Shown here: piece by piece, positions 20,365 through 28,516 of the stretch
How the letters are laid out: every line of letters begins with the position of its first letter
Position numbering within the stretch: the first letter of the stretch is position 1
Assembly: GCF_004331455.1 (NCBI RefSeq)
Contig: NZ_SJJR01000004.1
Span: 248,001 to 312,000, forward strand
Length of the DNA: 64,000 nucleotides
Direction of reading: 5' to 3'
From: Micromonospora zingiberis
GTDB lineage: Bacteria > Actinomycetota > Actinomycetes > Mycobacteriales > Micromonosporaceae
Translations under genes and position numbers: made by a program
The notes under the pieces: generated by a model
What the model saw: the letters and a program-made list of their open reading frames with translations, nothing else
Database searches by the model: none
Told to the model about the DNA's origin: nothing

Positions 20365-20932
20365 GGCTCAGCTCCCCGACATCGAGCAGGCCGCGCAGCT
20401 TCGTCAGGGCGCGGGAGGTACGCGACTTCACCGTGCCCCGGGCCCAGCCGAGCATGGCGACTGTCTCGTCCTCGGTCAGGTCGAGGAAGTAGCGGCAGAC
20501 GATCACCTCGCGGTCCTTCTCGGGTAGCTGCCGCAGCGCCCGGACCAGGGCGGTGCGCCGTTCCTCGGCGAGTACGGCACCGACCGCCCCGTCCTCGGCG
20601 GCCTCCGAGCCGGGTGCCACCCGGGCGGCCCGCAGCACCAGGCCGGTGCGGCGGTCCCGGGAGCGGTGCAGGTTACGGGTCTCGTTCGCGACGATCGCCA
20701 GCAGCCAGGACCGGAACGACGAGTCACCGCGATAGCGGGACAGCTTCCGGTAGCCCTTCACGAACGCCTCCTGGATGACGTCCTCCGCGTCCGAACCCGC
20801 GCCGAGCAGCACCGCCGTCCGGTACGCGGACGCGGTGTGCCGGGCGACGAGGAGTTCGTACGCCTCCAGGTCGCCCGCCTGCGCTCGGGTGACGAACTCC
20901 GCGTCGTCCAGTGGTACCTCCGGTGGAATCAC
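20357..20932 (-). CDS. ECF-type RNA polymerase sigma factor
   Basis: 191 residues from GTG 20932. Sigma region 2 (VARHTASAYRTAVLLGAGSD, AEDVIQEAFVKGYR) and region 4 (LRQLPEKDREVIVCRYFLDL, VAMLGWARGTVKSRTSRAL) are both intact. It directs RNA polymerase to a specialised regulon, probably in response to an envelope signal sensed by the coupled membrane protein downstream. A divergent lipoprotein gene starts 80 nt away and is a plausible target. Confidence 0.95.
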   Translation of the reverse strand: MIPPEVPLDDAEFVTRAQAGDLEAYELLVARHTASAYRTAVLLGAGSDAEDVIQEAFVKGYRKLSRYRGDSSFRSWLLAIVANETRNLHRSRDRRTGLVLRAARVAPGSEAAEDGAVGAVLAEERRTALVRALRQLPEKDREVIVCRYFLDLTEDETVAMLGWARGTVKSRTSRALTKLRGLLDVGELSRG

Positions 20933-21011
20933 CCTACTGACACCGGCCGGGCCGGGCGGGTTCCATGTTTCCGCGACGGAACCAAGCCTCGGCCGACGGT
21001 GTCATCCGGGC

Positions 21012-22274
21012 ATGATGGCGAAGACGATGATTTCGCGCCGTACCCTGCTGGCGGCCCTCGGGGGCGTGGGTGTCGCGGCGCTGGCCGGTTGCGATCCGGC
21101 CGGGAACCGGGCGGCGGCGACCTCGGCGGGGCTGTTGCCGGACCCGCTCCTGGTCGACCTCGACGGCGGGCTCGGCGTGTTGCGTGGCGCTGAGCGGCAG
21201 GTGATCCCGCAGGCCGTCGCCACCGCCGATGGAAGGATCATCCACGCCACCGTGCCGGACGGGGCCGACACCGCCTTCTGGCGGATCGACGCCGCCACCG
21301 GCACCACCTCCGAGCGGGTCCGGCTGCCGGGGCGGTGGGTGCCGCAGACCGTCTCGGCCGACGGCACGCGGGTGGCGTTGACCACCGAGGAGGTGCACGT
21401 CACCAAGGAACGCCCCGGCGGGCGCGAGGTGACGCCGGTGTTGATCGCCGACGCCGGTGGGGTGCGGCAACAGGTGCGGTTGCCCGGGAACTTCGTGCCG
21501 GAGGCGTTCACCCACGACCACACCGGCCTGTTCGTGCTGGAGTGGCTGCCGGCGCAGGCACCGGACCGGTACCGGGTCCGGGTCGTGGACCTCGACAGCG
21601 GCGTGCCGGGCCCGCTCTACACCCGGCTCAAGCAGGCGATCCCGACCGGTGCGGAGGAGGAGATGCGCGGCGACGGGCGGCAGGCGGTGCTCGCCCCGAA
21701 CCGCCGGGTGCTCTACACGCTCTACACCCACCAGCCCGACCACCAGCACACCCGGGACCGGATCAGTGGACGGCCGGGCAGCGACGTGCACGCCTTCGTG
21801 CACACCCTGCACCTTCAGGAGCGGTGGGCGTACTGCGTGGACCTGCCGCACCCGTTCGGGGAGGGCCAGCCCGTCGGGCACGCGATGGCGCTCACGCCGG
21901 ACGGTAGCCGCCTGCTGGTGGTCGACGTCACCTCCGGCATCGTCGCGGACATCTCCACCGAGGAGTTGACCGTACGCGAGACGGCGAAGCTGGCCAGCGG
22001 CACCGGAGCGGCGTACGCGGCGGCCGGCGGTGGACGGCTGTTCGTCGCCGCCGGCAACTCCGTCTGGGTCTCCGACCTCGCCGGCCTCGGCGGTGGCATC
22101 GCGCGTCCGGTCGCTGATCCGGTCACCGGTCTGCTGCTCAGCCCGGACGGTGGCCGGCTGTACGTGGCCCGGGCCGGCGGGGTGAGCTGGCACGACCCGG
22201 CCGGCGGCGAAGAACTCGGCCGGCTCGCCGTGCCCGGCCTGACCGGGCTGCACAGCCTGGCGGCGCCGGCCTGA
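21012..22274 (+). CDS. lipoprotein with Tat-like signal and predicted beta-propeller
   Basis: 420 residues from ATG 21012 (in-frame ATGs at 21015 and 21027 are alternatives; none has a strong ribosome-binding site). The signal SRRTLLAALGGVGVAALAGC combines a twin-arginine-like motif and a lipobox. The rest has repeated beta-strand units with DG/DSG turns (TVSADGTRVAL, ALTPDGSRLLVVDV, LLSPDGGRLYVARA) as in WD40/YVTN-type propellers. It is probably an exported surface protein binding a ligand or partner. It is divergent from the ECF sigma gene and may belong to its regulon (inference). Confidence 0.78.
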   Translation: MMAKTMISRRTLLAALGGVGVAALAGCDPAGNRAAATSAGLLPDPLLVDLDGGLGVLRGAERQVIPQAVATADGRIIHATVPDGADTAFWRIDAATGTTSERVRLPGRWVPQTVSADGTRVALTTEEVHVTKERPGGREVTPVLIADAGGVRQQVRLPGNFVPEAFTHDHTGLFVLEWLPAQAPDRYRVRVVDLDSGVPGPLYTRLKQAIPTGAEEEMRGDGRQAVLAPNRRVLYTLYTHQPDHQHTRDRISGRPGSDVHAFVHTLHLQERWAYCVDLPHPFGEGQPVGHAMALTPDGSRLLVVDVTSGIVADISTEELTVRETAKLASGTGAAYAAAGGGRLFVAAGNSVWVSDLAGLGGGIARPVADPVTGLLLSPDGGRLYVARAGGVSWHDPAGGEELGRLAVPGLTGLHSLAAPA

Positions 22275-22588
22275 GGCGGCGGCGCGGATGCGGCGAACCG
22301 GTCGACGCGGAGACGGCGGCGACGGCACGCCGGGTGGATTCCGGTATCCGACCCGGCTGATCCGGTACGGTCCGGCCATCGTACGTTAGGAGGACCGGAG
22401 GCCAGGGTCGGCTGACGGTGCGGCTCGGAACGCCGGAGTGATCTCTGGTACGAACGTAGGAGCCTGCGGGGAACCCCCGGGGTCCGCCTGCCGTGAGGTC
22501 TGCCCGCCACGACCGGGCCGCTCCTGGCCGAGAGATGAGCGCCCTGACCACCGGTAGTGACCGGTTCGCCGTAAGGAAGGACAGCCCT
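22275..22588 (+). other. 314-nt non-coding upstream region of the roadblock gene
   Basis: I found no convincing gene here. A TTAGGAGGACCGGAGG stretch at about 22386 looks like a ribosome-binding site but no coding frame with good composition follows it. A promoter for the roadblock gene must lie in this stretch but no clear boxes are seen. Confidence 0.35.
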
Positions 22589-22999
22589 ATGCCCTCTGCC
22601 CTGATCGCCGACAACCTGGGCCGTGCACTGGACAGCCTGGTGAACCGGGTGCCGGGTGCCCAGTTCGCGGTGGTGCTCTCGCCGGACGGCATCATGCTGG
22701 GCGCGTCCCGGGGCATCGACGACGAACTGGCGGAGCAACTGTCCAGCATGGTCTGCGGGCTTCAGGCGTTGGGCACGGCCGCCGCCCAGGTGTGCGGCGA
22801 GGGCGAACTGCACCAGGTGGTCGTACACATGTCGCGGGCGTTCCTGTTCCACGCCACCACCGGCAACGGGGCGATCCTCACGGTCGGTATCGACGGCGAG
22901 GCCGAGGTCGGTGACATGGCGTACGAAGTCGCCATGTTCGTCGCCCAGGCCGGTGACCACCTGCCGGTCTACCTGGAACCGGCCGTGACCGACGCCTAG
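22589..22999 (+). CDS. roadblock/LC7-domain protein
   Basis: 136 residues. ATG 22589 has AGGAAGG about 9 nt upstream. The whole protein is one roadblock/LC7 domain (LDSLVNRVPGAQFAVVLSPDGIMLG, GELHQVVVHMSRAFLFHATT, GDMAYEVAMFVAQAG). In actinomycetes such proteins usually sit in conservons (CvnA-D) with a sensor kinase-like protein and a Ras-like GTPase, and regulate the GTPase. Here it stands alone without CvnA, C or D neighbours, which makes it an orphan. Confidence 0.9.
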   Translation: MPSALIADNLGRALDSLVNRVPGAQFAVVLSPDGIMLGASRGIDDELAEQLSSMVCGLQALGTAAAQVCGEGELHQVVVHMSRAFLFHATTGNGAILTVGIDGEAEVGDMAYEVAMFVAQAGDHLPVYLEPAVTDA

Positions 23000-23018
23000 C
23001 GGGCGGGGCGGGCCCGGC

Positions 23019-23408
23019 TCACCCGTCGTACGGTGGGGCCGGGTTGACCACCTGCCACAGTTCGGCCGGCAGGTGCGCGATGACGTCGTCGTACTCGCCG
23101 GGCGTGGCGGTCGTGCGGATGGTGTCGAGCACCGCGCGGATGCCCGCCTCGGCCAGTTCCGGGTCGACGTCGGCCCGTCCGCCGACCCGCTGCACGAACA
23201 CGTCGAGCCCGAAGCGCTCGGCGTCCTCGTGTGGGGCGAACGTGTACGCACGCAGCCCTTCGGGCAGTTGGTCGGCGAGGTCGCGGGCCTGGCCGCCGTC
23301 GATCCGCTCGGCCAGGGTGGTCAGTGTGGCCCGCGCGATGGCGGCCGCCTGCTCCGCTGACGCCCCGGTACGGCTCGCCACGGAGTCGATGAACTCGTTG
23401 TCGTCCAC
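23019..23408 (-). CDS. DUF2267 family protein
   Basis: 129 residues from GTG 23408 with GAAGGGGGCG upstream. MDDNEFIDSVASRTG, LTTLAERIDGGQARDLADQL and DVIAHLPAELWQVV are typical of DUF2267. This is a small, acidic, all-helical cytoplasmic family with no known activity. The gene is convergent with the roadblock gene, 19 nt between stops. Confidence 0.85.
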   Translation of the reverse strand: MDDNEFIDSVASRTGASAEQAAAIARATLTTLAERIDGGQARDLADQLPEGLRAYTFAPHEDAERFGLDVFVQRVGGRADVDPELAEAGIRAVLDTIRTTATPGEYDDVIAHLPAELWQVVNPAPPYDG

Positions 23409-23512
23409 CTCGCCGCCCCCTTCTCACCACGGATGCGGCGTCTACCCACCCAGCGGCCCACCAAACGGCGGTTCAGGTCGGTGACCGCAGGCGTGCAGCT
23501 TCCGGAAGTACC

Positions 23513-23540
23513 TTGACCTATCTAAATAGACCACTACAAT
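23513..23540 (+). promoter_or_regulatory. aguA promoter with embedded operator-like element
   Basis: TTGACC (23513-23518), 16-nt spacer, TACAAT (23535-23540); a transcript would start near 23547, giving a ~27-nt leader. The spacer is occupied by GACCTATCTAAATAGACC (23515-23532), an imperfect dyad in a GC-rich genome. It is a good candidate repressor site. The dyad differs from the CGAAA-N-TTTCG boxes near the GH3 operon, so a separate regulator may act here. Confidence 0.7.
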
Positions 23541-23573
23541 CTGCGCAATGCGACGGCATTGCCGGGGGCGCCG

Positions 23574-25682
23574 ATGATCATCACCGATTCGAGCGACGTC
23601 CATCCGGCCTGGCTGCCGCCGGAGGCGTTGCGCGCCATCGGCACCCGCCGCACCGTGGTCTGCGGGGAGGGCCTGCTCGTCGACACCGTCTTCGCCGAGG
23701 TCGACCGGGCCGCCACCTGGTACGGCGGCACGGCACGGCGGGCCGGCGGCGATCCCGGCCTGCCCGCGGTGGACCTGGTGCTCGCCCTGAGCTGCGCGCT
23801 GCCGTCCCCCCGGCCCGGCCCACCTCCCGCCGAATCCGACCCGGACGGGTCGTCGGCCGCGATCGACGCCGTGCGGGCCGAACTCGGTGCGGCCGGGGCG
23901 GGTCCCCTCGGCGCCGAGGGCTTCGCGGTGGCCCGCCACGGTGCGGTGACCGTGGTGCTGGCCGATACGCCGGCCGGGCTGCTGTACGGACTCTTCGACC
24001 TGGTCCGGCTCGGTGAGTCGGGCTTCGGCCCGGCCCACCCGGCGCGGGTGCGTCGCCCGGCCATGGCCCGGCGGATGCTCGACCACTGGGACAACGTCGA
24101 CGTGCACCCGGTGATGGGGCAGGTCGAGCGCGGTTACGCCGGTGGCTCGATCTTCTGGCAGGCCGGTCGGCCCCGGCGTGACGAGGCCCGGGTCACCGCG
24201 TACGCGCGGCTGCTGGCCGCCTGTGGGATCAACGCGGTGTCGGTGAACAACGTCAACGTGCACGCCACCGAGGCGCGGCTGCTGACCGAGCGGCTCGACG
24301 ACGTCGCCGAGATCGCGGACCTGCTGCGTCCGTACGGCATCCGGGTGCACCTGGCGGTCACCTTCGCCGCCCCCGTCGTCCTCGGTGGCCTGCCCACCGC
24401 CGACCCGCTCGACCCTGCGGTGCGCGCCTGGTGGGCCGAGACCACCGAGCGGGTGTACGCGCGCATCCCCGACTTCGGCGGCTACCTGGTCAAGGCCGAC
24501 TCGGAGGGCCAGCCGGGTCCGTTCAGCTACGGCCGTGACCACGCCGACGGGGCGAACGTGCTGGCCGAGGCGCTGGCCCCGGGTGGTGGCGTGGTGCACT
24601 GGCGGGCCTTCGTCTACAACCACCGGCAGGACTGGCGCGACCGCTCCACCGACCGGGCCCGGGCCGCGTTCGACCACTTCTCGCCCCTCGACGGCCGGTT
24701 CCAGGACAACGTGATCGTGCAGGTCAAGCACGGTCCGTTGGATTTCCAGACCCGGGAGCCGGTCTCACCGGTGATCGCGGCGATGCCCGGCACCCGGCTG
24801 GCCGTGGAGTTCCAGGTCACCCAGGAGTACACCGGCCAGCAGAGACACGTCTGCTACCTGGCCCCCTGGTGGAGCGAGATCCTGCGGTTCGCCCCCCGGG
24901 CTGACGACGGGGCCACGGTCGCCGAGCTGGCGGCCGGCGGCGGTGGCCTGGTCGCCGTGTCCAACGTGGGCGACGACGAGTTCTGGACCGGGCACCCGTT
25001 GGCCCAGGCCAACCTGTACGCCTTCGGCCGGCTCGCCTGGGATCCGGAGCTGCGCCCGCAGGCGGTGCTCGACGAGTGGATCGACCTGACCTTCGACCCG
25101 GCCAGCTGCCCCGATCCCGAGCTGCTGCGGCGAACGCTGCACGAGATCATGGACGACTCGTGGCGTACCTACGAGCGGTACACCGCCCCGCTGGGCGTGG
25201 GCTTCATGGTCCGCCCGGGCCACCACTACGGCCCCGACGTCGACGGGTACGAGTACACCCCGTGGGGCACGTACCACTTCGCCGACCGCGACGGCGTCGG
25301 CGTGGACCGCACCCGCGCCACCGGCACCGGCTTCACCGGCCAGTACCCGGCACCCTGGTCACAGGTGTACGAGTCGCTCGACCGCTGCCCCGACGAGCTG
25401 TTGCTCTTCTTCCACCACGTGCCCTACCACCATGTGCTGCGCTCCGGCAGCACGGTCATCCAGCACATCTACGACACCCACTTCGACGGCGTACGCGAGG
25501 TCGAGGCGATGTGCCGGCGCTGGGAGTGGCTCGCCCGGCTGGTCGACCCGGCGGTGTACGCCCGGGTGACCGAGCGCCTGACCGAGCAACTGCGCTGCGC
25601 GCGGGAGTGGCGCGACCAGGTCAACGCCTACTTCCACCGTAAGTCCGGGGTGCCCGACGCCCACGGCCGGCCGCTGCACTGA
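23574..25682 (+). CDS. aguA: GH67 alpha-glucuronidase
   Basis: 702 residues from ATG 23574, no signal peptide, so intracellular. GH67 enzymes remove (4-O-methyl)glucuronic acid from the end of aldouronic acids, the products of GH10 xylanase on glucuronoxylan. Family motifs are plain: RMLDHWDN, NNVNVHA, GGYLVKADSEGQPGP (Glu311), WRAFVYNH, DNVIVQVKHGPLDFQTREP. Asp367 (FDHF) and Glu395 (TREP) are spaced by 28 residues like the catalytic pair in characterised GH67 enzymes (Asp365/Glu393 of Cellvibrio), so I take them as catalytic. It is a single gene with its own promoter, about 2 kb from the xylo-oligosaccharide operon. Confidence 0.95.
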   Translation: MIITDSSDVHPAWLPPEALRAIGTRRTVVCGEGLLVDTVFAEVDRAATWYGGTARRAGGDPGLPAVDLVLALSCALPSPRPGPPPAESDPDGSSAAIDAVRAELGAAGAGPLGAEGFAVARHGAVTVVLADTPAGLLYGLFDLVRLGESGFGPAHPARVRRPAMARRMLDHWDNVDVHPVMGQVERGYAGGSIFWQAGRPRRDEARVTAYARLLAACGINAVSVNNVNVHATEARLLTERLDDVAEIADLLRPYGIRVHLAVTFAAPVVLGGLPTADPLDPAVRAWWAETTERVYARIPDFGGYLVKADSEGQPGPFSYGRDHADGANVLAEALAPGGGVVHWRAFVYNHRQDWRDRSTDRARAAFDHFSPLDGRFQDNVIVQVKHGPLDFQTREPVSPVIAAMPGTRLAVEFQVTQEYTGQQRHVCYLAPWWSEILRFAPRADDGATVAELAAGGGGLVAVSNVGDDEFWTGHPLAQANLYAFGRLAWDPELRPQAVLDEWIDLTFDPASCPDPELLRRTLHEIMDDSWRTYERYTAPLGVGFMVRPGHHYGPDVDGYEYTPWGTYHFADRDGVGVDRTRATGTGFTGQYPAPWSQVYESLDRCPDELLLFFHHVPYHHVLRSGSTVIQHIYDTHFDGVREVEAMCRRWEWLARLVDPAVYARVTERLTEQLRCAREWRDQVNAYFHRKSGVPDAHGRPLH

Positions 25683-25695
25683 CCGGCCGTGAGTG

Positions 25696-26778
25696 TCAGC
25701 GGCGCGTGGCGAGCACCACGCCGGTCAGGCAGAGCGCGCCGCCCAGCAGGGCGAGCGGTACCGGAACCTCACCCAGCACCGTCCAGGACAGCGCGACGGT
25801 CACCGGCGGCACCAGATAGGTCGCCGCGGTGGTGCGGCCGGCAGTCCAGCGGGAGAGCACGTAACCCCAGGTGAGGAAGCCGATCGCGGTCGGGAACACG
25901 CCCAGGTACAGCAGGCCGAGGCTGGCCGCTGGTGGGGCGGCGGCGAGTTCCCGGAGCAGCGTGGGCGCGAACGGCAGCAGGGCCAGGGTGCCGGCCAGCG
26001 CGCCGAGCCAGGTCATCGTCACCGCGTCCACCCGGGCCAGCAGGCGCTTCTGGAGGAGTACGCCGAAGGCGTACAACACGGCGGAGAGCACCGCGAGTGC
26101 GACGCCGAGCTGGTCGGCGTGGCCGGTGAAGCCGCCGGCGGCGATCAGGGTCACGCCCACGAAGGCGACCGCCACCCCGACGCCGAGGCGGCCGGTGAGC
26201 CGCTCACCCAGCACGAGGATGGCGGCCACCGCGACCAGGATGGGTGCGATCGCCACGAGCAGGGCCGCCGTTCCGGCGTCGACCAGCCGTTCGGCGGCGT
26301 TGAGCGCCACGTTGTACCCGCCGAACCAGGCCACGCCCCACACGGCGATGAGCCCCAGGGTCCGGCCACCGGGCCGTCCGGTGCGGCCGGGCGTGGTGCC
26401 GTCGACGGCCGGTGTGGCGGGCCGTTGGCGGTGGCGTCGGGCACCGGCGGTGAGCGCCACGAACACGCTCAGCGCGAGGCACGCCGCCACCATCCGGCCC
26501 AGTGCCATGGCACCGGGGGAGTAGTCGTGCCCGGCGAATCGGATGCCGACGAACGCCGACGCCCACAACAGCACCGTGGTCCCAGCGGCGGCCACGACCG
26601 GCCAGGAGTAATCCCGCCCGGCCGGCTCGGTTGGTCTGGCCGGCTCGGCTCGCTCGGCTGGCTCGGCCCGTTCCGGTGCGCGGCGGCCGGTGTCCGCGAC
26701 GGCGGGGGCCCGGGTGGGCGCGGCGACCCGGATGGGGGTGGCGACCCGGATGGGGGCGGTGATGTCCGGACAGGTCAT
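25696..26778 (-). CDS. EamA/DMT-family transporter
   Basis: 360 residues from ATG 26778. A ~58-residue Pro/Ala/Arg/Glu-rich N-terminus (with ERAEPAERAEPARPTEPAG) precedes about ten transmembrane helices arranged as two EamA repeats (WASAFVGIRFAG; GLLYLGVFPTAIGFLTWGYV). DMT transporters export metabolites or amino acids; the substrate is unknown. It is divergent from a LysR regulator, which probably controls it. DNA coding the N-terminal extension includes short tandem repeats (GCGACCCGGATGGGGG), so the true start could be further in. Confidence 0.88.
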   Translation of the reverse strand: MTCPDITAPIRVATPIRVAAPTRAPAVADTGRRAPERAEPAERAEPARPTEPAGRDYSWPVVAAAGTTVLLWASAFVGIRFAGHDYSPGAMALGRMVAACLALSVFVALTAGARRHRQRPATPAVDGTTPGRTGRPGGRTLGLIAVWGVAWFGGYNVALNAAERLVDAGTAALLVAIAPILVAVAAILVLGERLTGRLGVGVAVAFVGVTLIAAGGFTGHADQLGVALAVLSAVLYAFGVLLQKRLLARVDAVTMTWLGALAGTLALLPFAPTLLRELAAAPPAASLGLLYLGVFPTAIGFLTWGYVLSRWTAGRTTAATYLVPPVTVALSWTVLGEVPVPLALLGGALCLTGVVLATRR

Positions 26779-26824
26779 AGGGTGATTCTCATCCGGCCGA
26801 CACTTCAGTACCAGCGACTCTTTC

Positions 26825-26853
26825 TTCACGACGATTAAGTCGCGCTTTATAGT
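26825..26853 (+). promoter_or_regulatory. LysR gene promoter, apparently leaderless
   Basis: TTCACG (26825-26830), 17-nt spacer, TATAGT (26848-26853). The predicted start of transcription is at or next to the GTG at 26860, implying a leaderless mRNA, and no ribosome-binding site is visible. CGACGATTAAGTCG in the spacer is an imperfect dyad and a likely LysR-type binding site in the 81-nt divergent region shared with the transporter gene. Confidence 0.6.
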
Positions 26854-26859
26854 TGCGGT

Positions 26860-27795
26860 GTGCTCGACGTTCACCGCCTCCGGGTCTTCCGTTCCGTCGT
26901 GGCCTCCGGGTCGGTCCAGGCGGCCGCCGCCAACCTGGGCTACACCCCTTCCGCCGTCAGCCAGCACCTCAGCGCACTGCAACGCGAAACCGGCCTCGCC
27001 CTGTTCGCCCGGGCCGGGCGCGGTATGCGGCCCACCGCCGCCGGGCACGCCCTCGCCGCCGAGGCGGACCGGGTGCTCGCCCGCGTCGGCGAGGCCGAGT
27101 CGCTGATCGCGGACCTGCGAGCAGGTCGTACCGGCGCGCTGTCCATCGCGTACTTCGCCTCGGTCGGCGCCGCCTGGATGCCCCACGTGGTGCGCCGGGT
27201 CACCGCCGCGCATCCGGGCGTCCGGCTCGACCTGGAACTGCGCGAACACATCCCCAACAGCCGGGAGGAACGCGCCGACGTCCAGGTGGTGGTCGCGCCC
27301 ACCGGCTTCGACCCGGGTTCGGGCTTCACCGCCCACCATCTCGTCGACGACCCCTACGTCGCCGTGCTGCCGGCCGGGCACCGCTTCGCCGACCAGCAGG
27401 AGGTGGACCTGGCCGCGCTGGCCGACGAACGCTGGGTCGACAACGACTTCACCCGCGGCTGGTGCCGGGCCAACCTGATCGAGGCCTGCACCGCTGCCGG
27501 CTTCAATCCGACCTTCGGCGTCGAGGCACACGACTACCCGACGGCACTCGCCTTCGTCGACGCCGGCATCGGTCCCACGGTGCTCCCCGCACTCGGCGCG
27601 GTCCGGCTACCCGACGGCGTGACCCGGGTCCGGGTGGTCCGTCCCACGCCGGTCCGGTCGATCCACCTGCTGGTGCACGACGCGGTCGAGCACACTCCGG
27701 CGGTGCGTACGGCGATCGCCGCGCTGCGCGAGGCCGCCGCTGCCGGGCCCGGCCCGACGTCCCACACCGGCTCGGGCCACTGCCCGGGGTCGTAG
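26860..27795 (+). CDS. LysR-family transcriptional regulator
   Basis: 311 residues from GTG 26860. The N-terminal winged helix (LRVFRSVVASGSVQAAAANL, TPSAVSQHLSALQRETG) is followed by a LysR substrate-binding domain (LSIAYFASVGAAWMPHVV, YVAVLPAGHRFA). It is divergent from the EamA transporter with only 81 nt between starts, the usual layout in which a LysR protein controls an exporter in response to its substrate. Confidence 0.95.
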   Translation: MLDVHRLRVFRSVVASGSVQAAAANLGYTPSAVSQHLSALQRETGLALFARAGRGMRPTAAGHALAAEADRVLARVGEAESLIADLRAGRTGALSIAYFASVGAAWMPHVVRRVTAAHPGVRLDLELREHIPNSREERADVQVVVAPTGFDPGSGFTAHHLVDDPYVAVLPAGHRFADQQEVDLAALADERWVDNDFTRGWCRANLIEACTAAGFNPTFGVEAHDYPTALAFVDAGIGPTVLPALGAVRLPDGVTRVRVVRPTPVRSIHLLVHDAVEHTPAVRTAIAALREAAAAGPGPTSHTGSGHCPGS

Positions 27796-27800
27796 TCCCC

Positions 27801-27832
27801 GCCGACCGGCACCTTGCCGGTGGCCGGTCGGC
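27801..27832. terminator. hairpin between convergent LysR and DUF624 genes
   Basis: GCCGACCGGC (27801-27810) pairs with GCCGGTCGGC (27823-27832), 12-nt loop, in the 37-nt gap between the two stops. It is probably a bidirectional terminator that also closes the xylan operon. Confidence 0.65.
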
Positions 27833-28516
27833 TCACGCGGTGAACTCCCGTCGGATCGCGGTGATCATCGGCTCGCCGCCACGGACCAGCGCCAACGCCA
27901 GCACCGAACCCAGCGCGGCGAGTGCGGCCTCCGAGGCGACCAGGGTGAGCACCGTCGCCGCGACCAGCAGCAACCCGGTGCCGACCGGCACCACCGGGGT
28001 ACGCAGCACGAAGTACCCGGCCAACCGGAGCACGTCGCGCAGCCGGAAGGCGAACAACGAGGTGATCACCAGCGCGTTGACCCCGACCAGCGCCACCCCG
28101 GCGGCGACCAGCACCAGCGGCACGGCCCACCAGCGGGACAGCCCGATCGCCGGCAGGTTGACCAGGTTGATCGCGAGGATCGCCAGCCACATCAGCATCG
28201 GCACCCAGACCAGCAGCGACCCGACCAGGTTCACCCGGTAGCCGCGCCAGAACAGCCGGGCCGGGTGCAACTCGGTCAGGTCGAGGCGCTGATGGTGCAG
28301 CGCGTACAGGGCGGCGGACAGCGCCGGGCCGAGCGGCACCGCACAGACGGCGACCAACGGCAGGTTGCTCGCGTGCCGTTCCAGCGCGAACAGCGCGACC
28401 AGGCCGGGCGCCGCGCTGACCAGCAGCAGCACCTCGACCACCAGCAGCGTGTAGACCAGCGCGGCGACCCGCGACAGCGGACCCGCGCCGAACTCGCGCC
28501 GGGTCGCCGTACTCAC
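27833..28516 (-). CDS. DUF624 (YesL-type) membrane protein
   Basis: 227 residues from GTG 28516, overlapping the GH39 stop by 4 nt (GTGA). About five to six hydrophobic helices; RREFGAGPLSRVAALVYTLL at the N-terminus and RLFWRGYRVNLVGSLLVWVP in the middle match the DUF624/YesL pattern. These proteins commonly accompany LplB/YtcP-type sugar permeases in plant polysaccharide operons and may assist uptake; the exact role is unproven. It is the last gene of the six-gene operon. Confidence 0.82.
   Translation of the reverse strand: MSTATRREFGAGPLSRVAALVYTLLVVEVLLLVSAAPGLVALFALERHASNLPLVAVCAVPLGPALSAALYALHHQRLDLTELHPARLFWRGYRVNLVGSLLVWVPMLMWLAILAINLVNLPAIGLSRWWAVPLVLVAAGVALVGVNALVITSLFAFRLRDVLRLAGYFVLRTPVVPVGTGLLLVAATVLTLVASEAALAALGSVLALALVRGGEPMITAIRREFTA

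Noticed and set aside
26853..28241. 462-residue plus-strand frame over the LysR gene
   Set aside because: Out of frame with LysR, Arg/Gly/Pro-rich, no domains.
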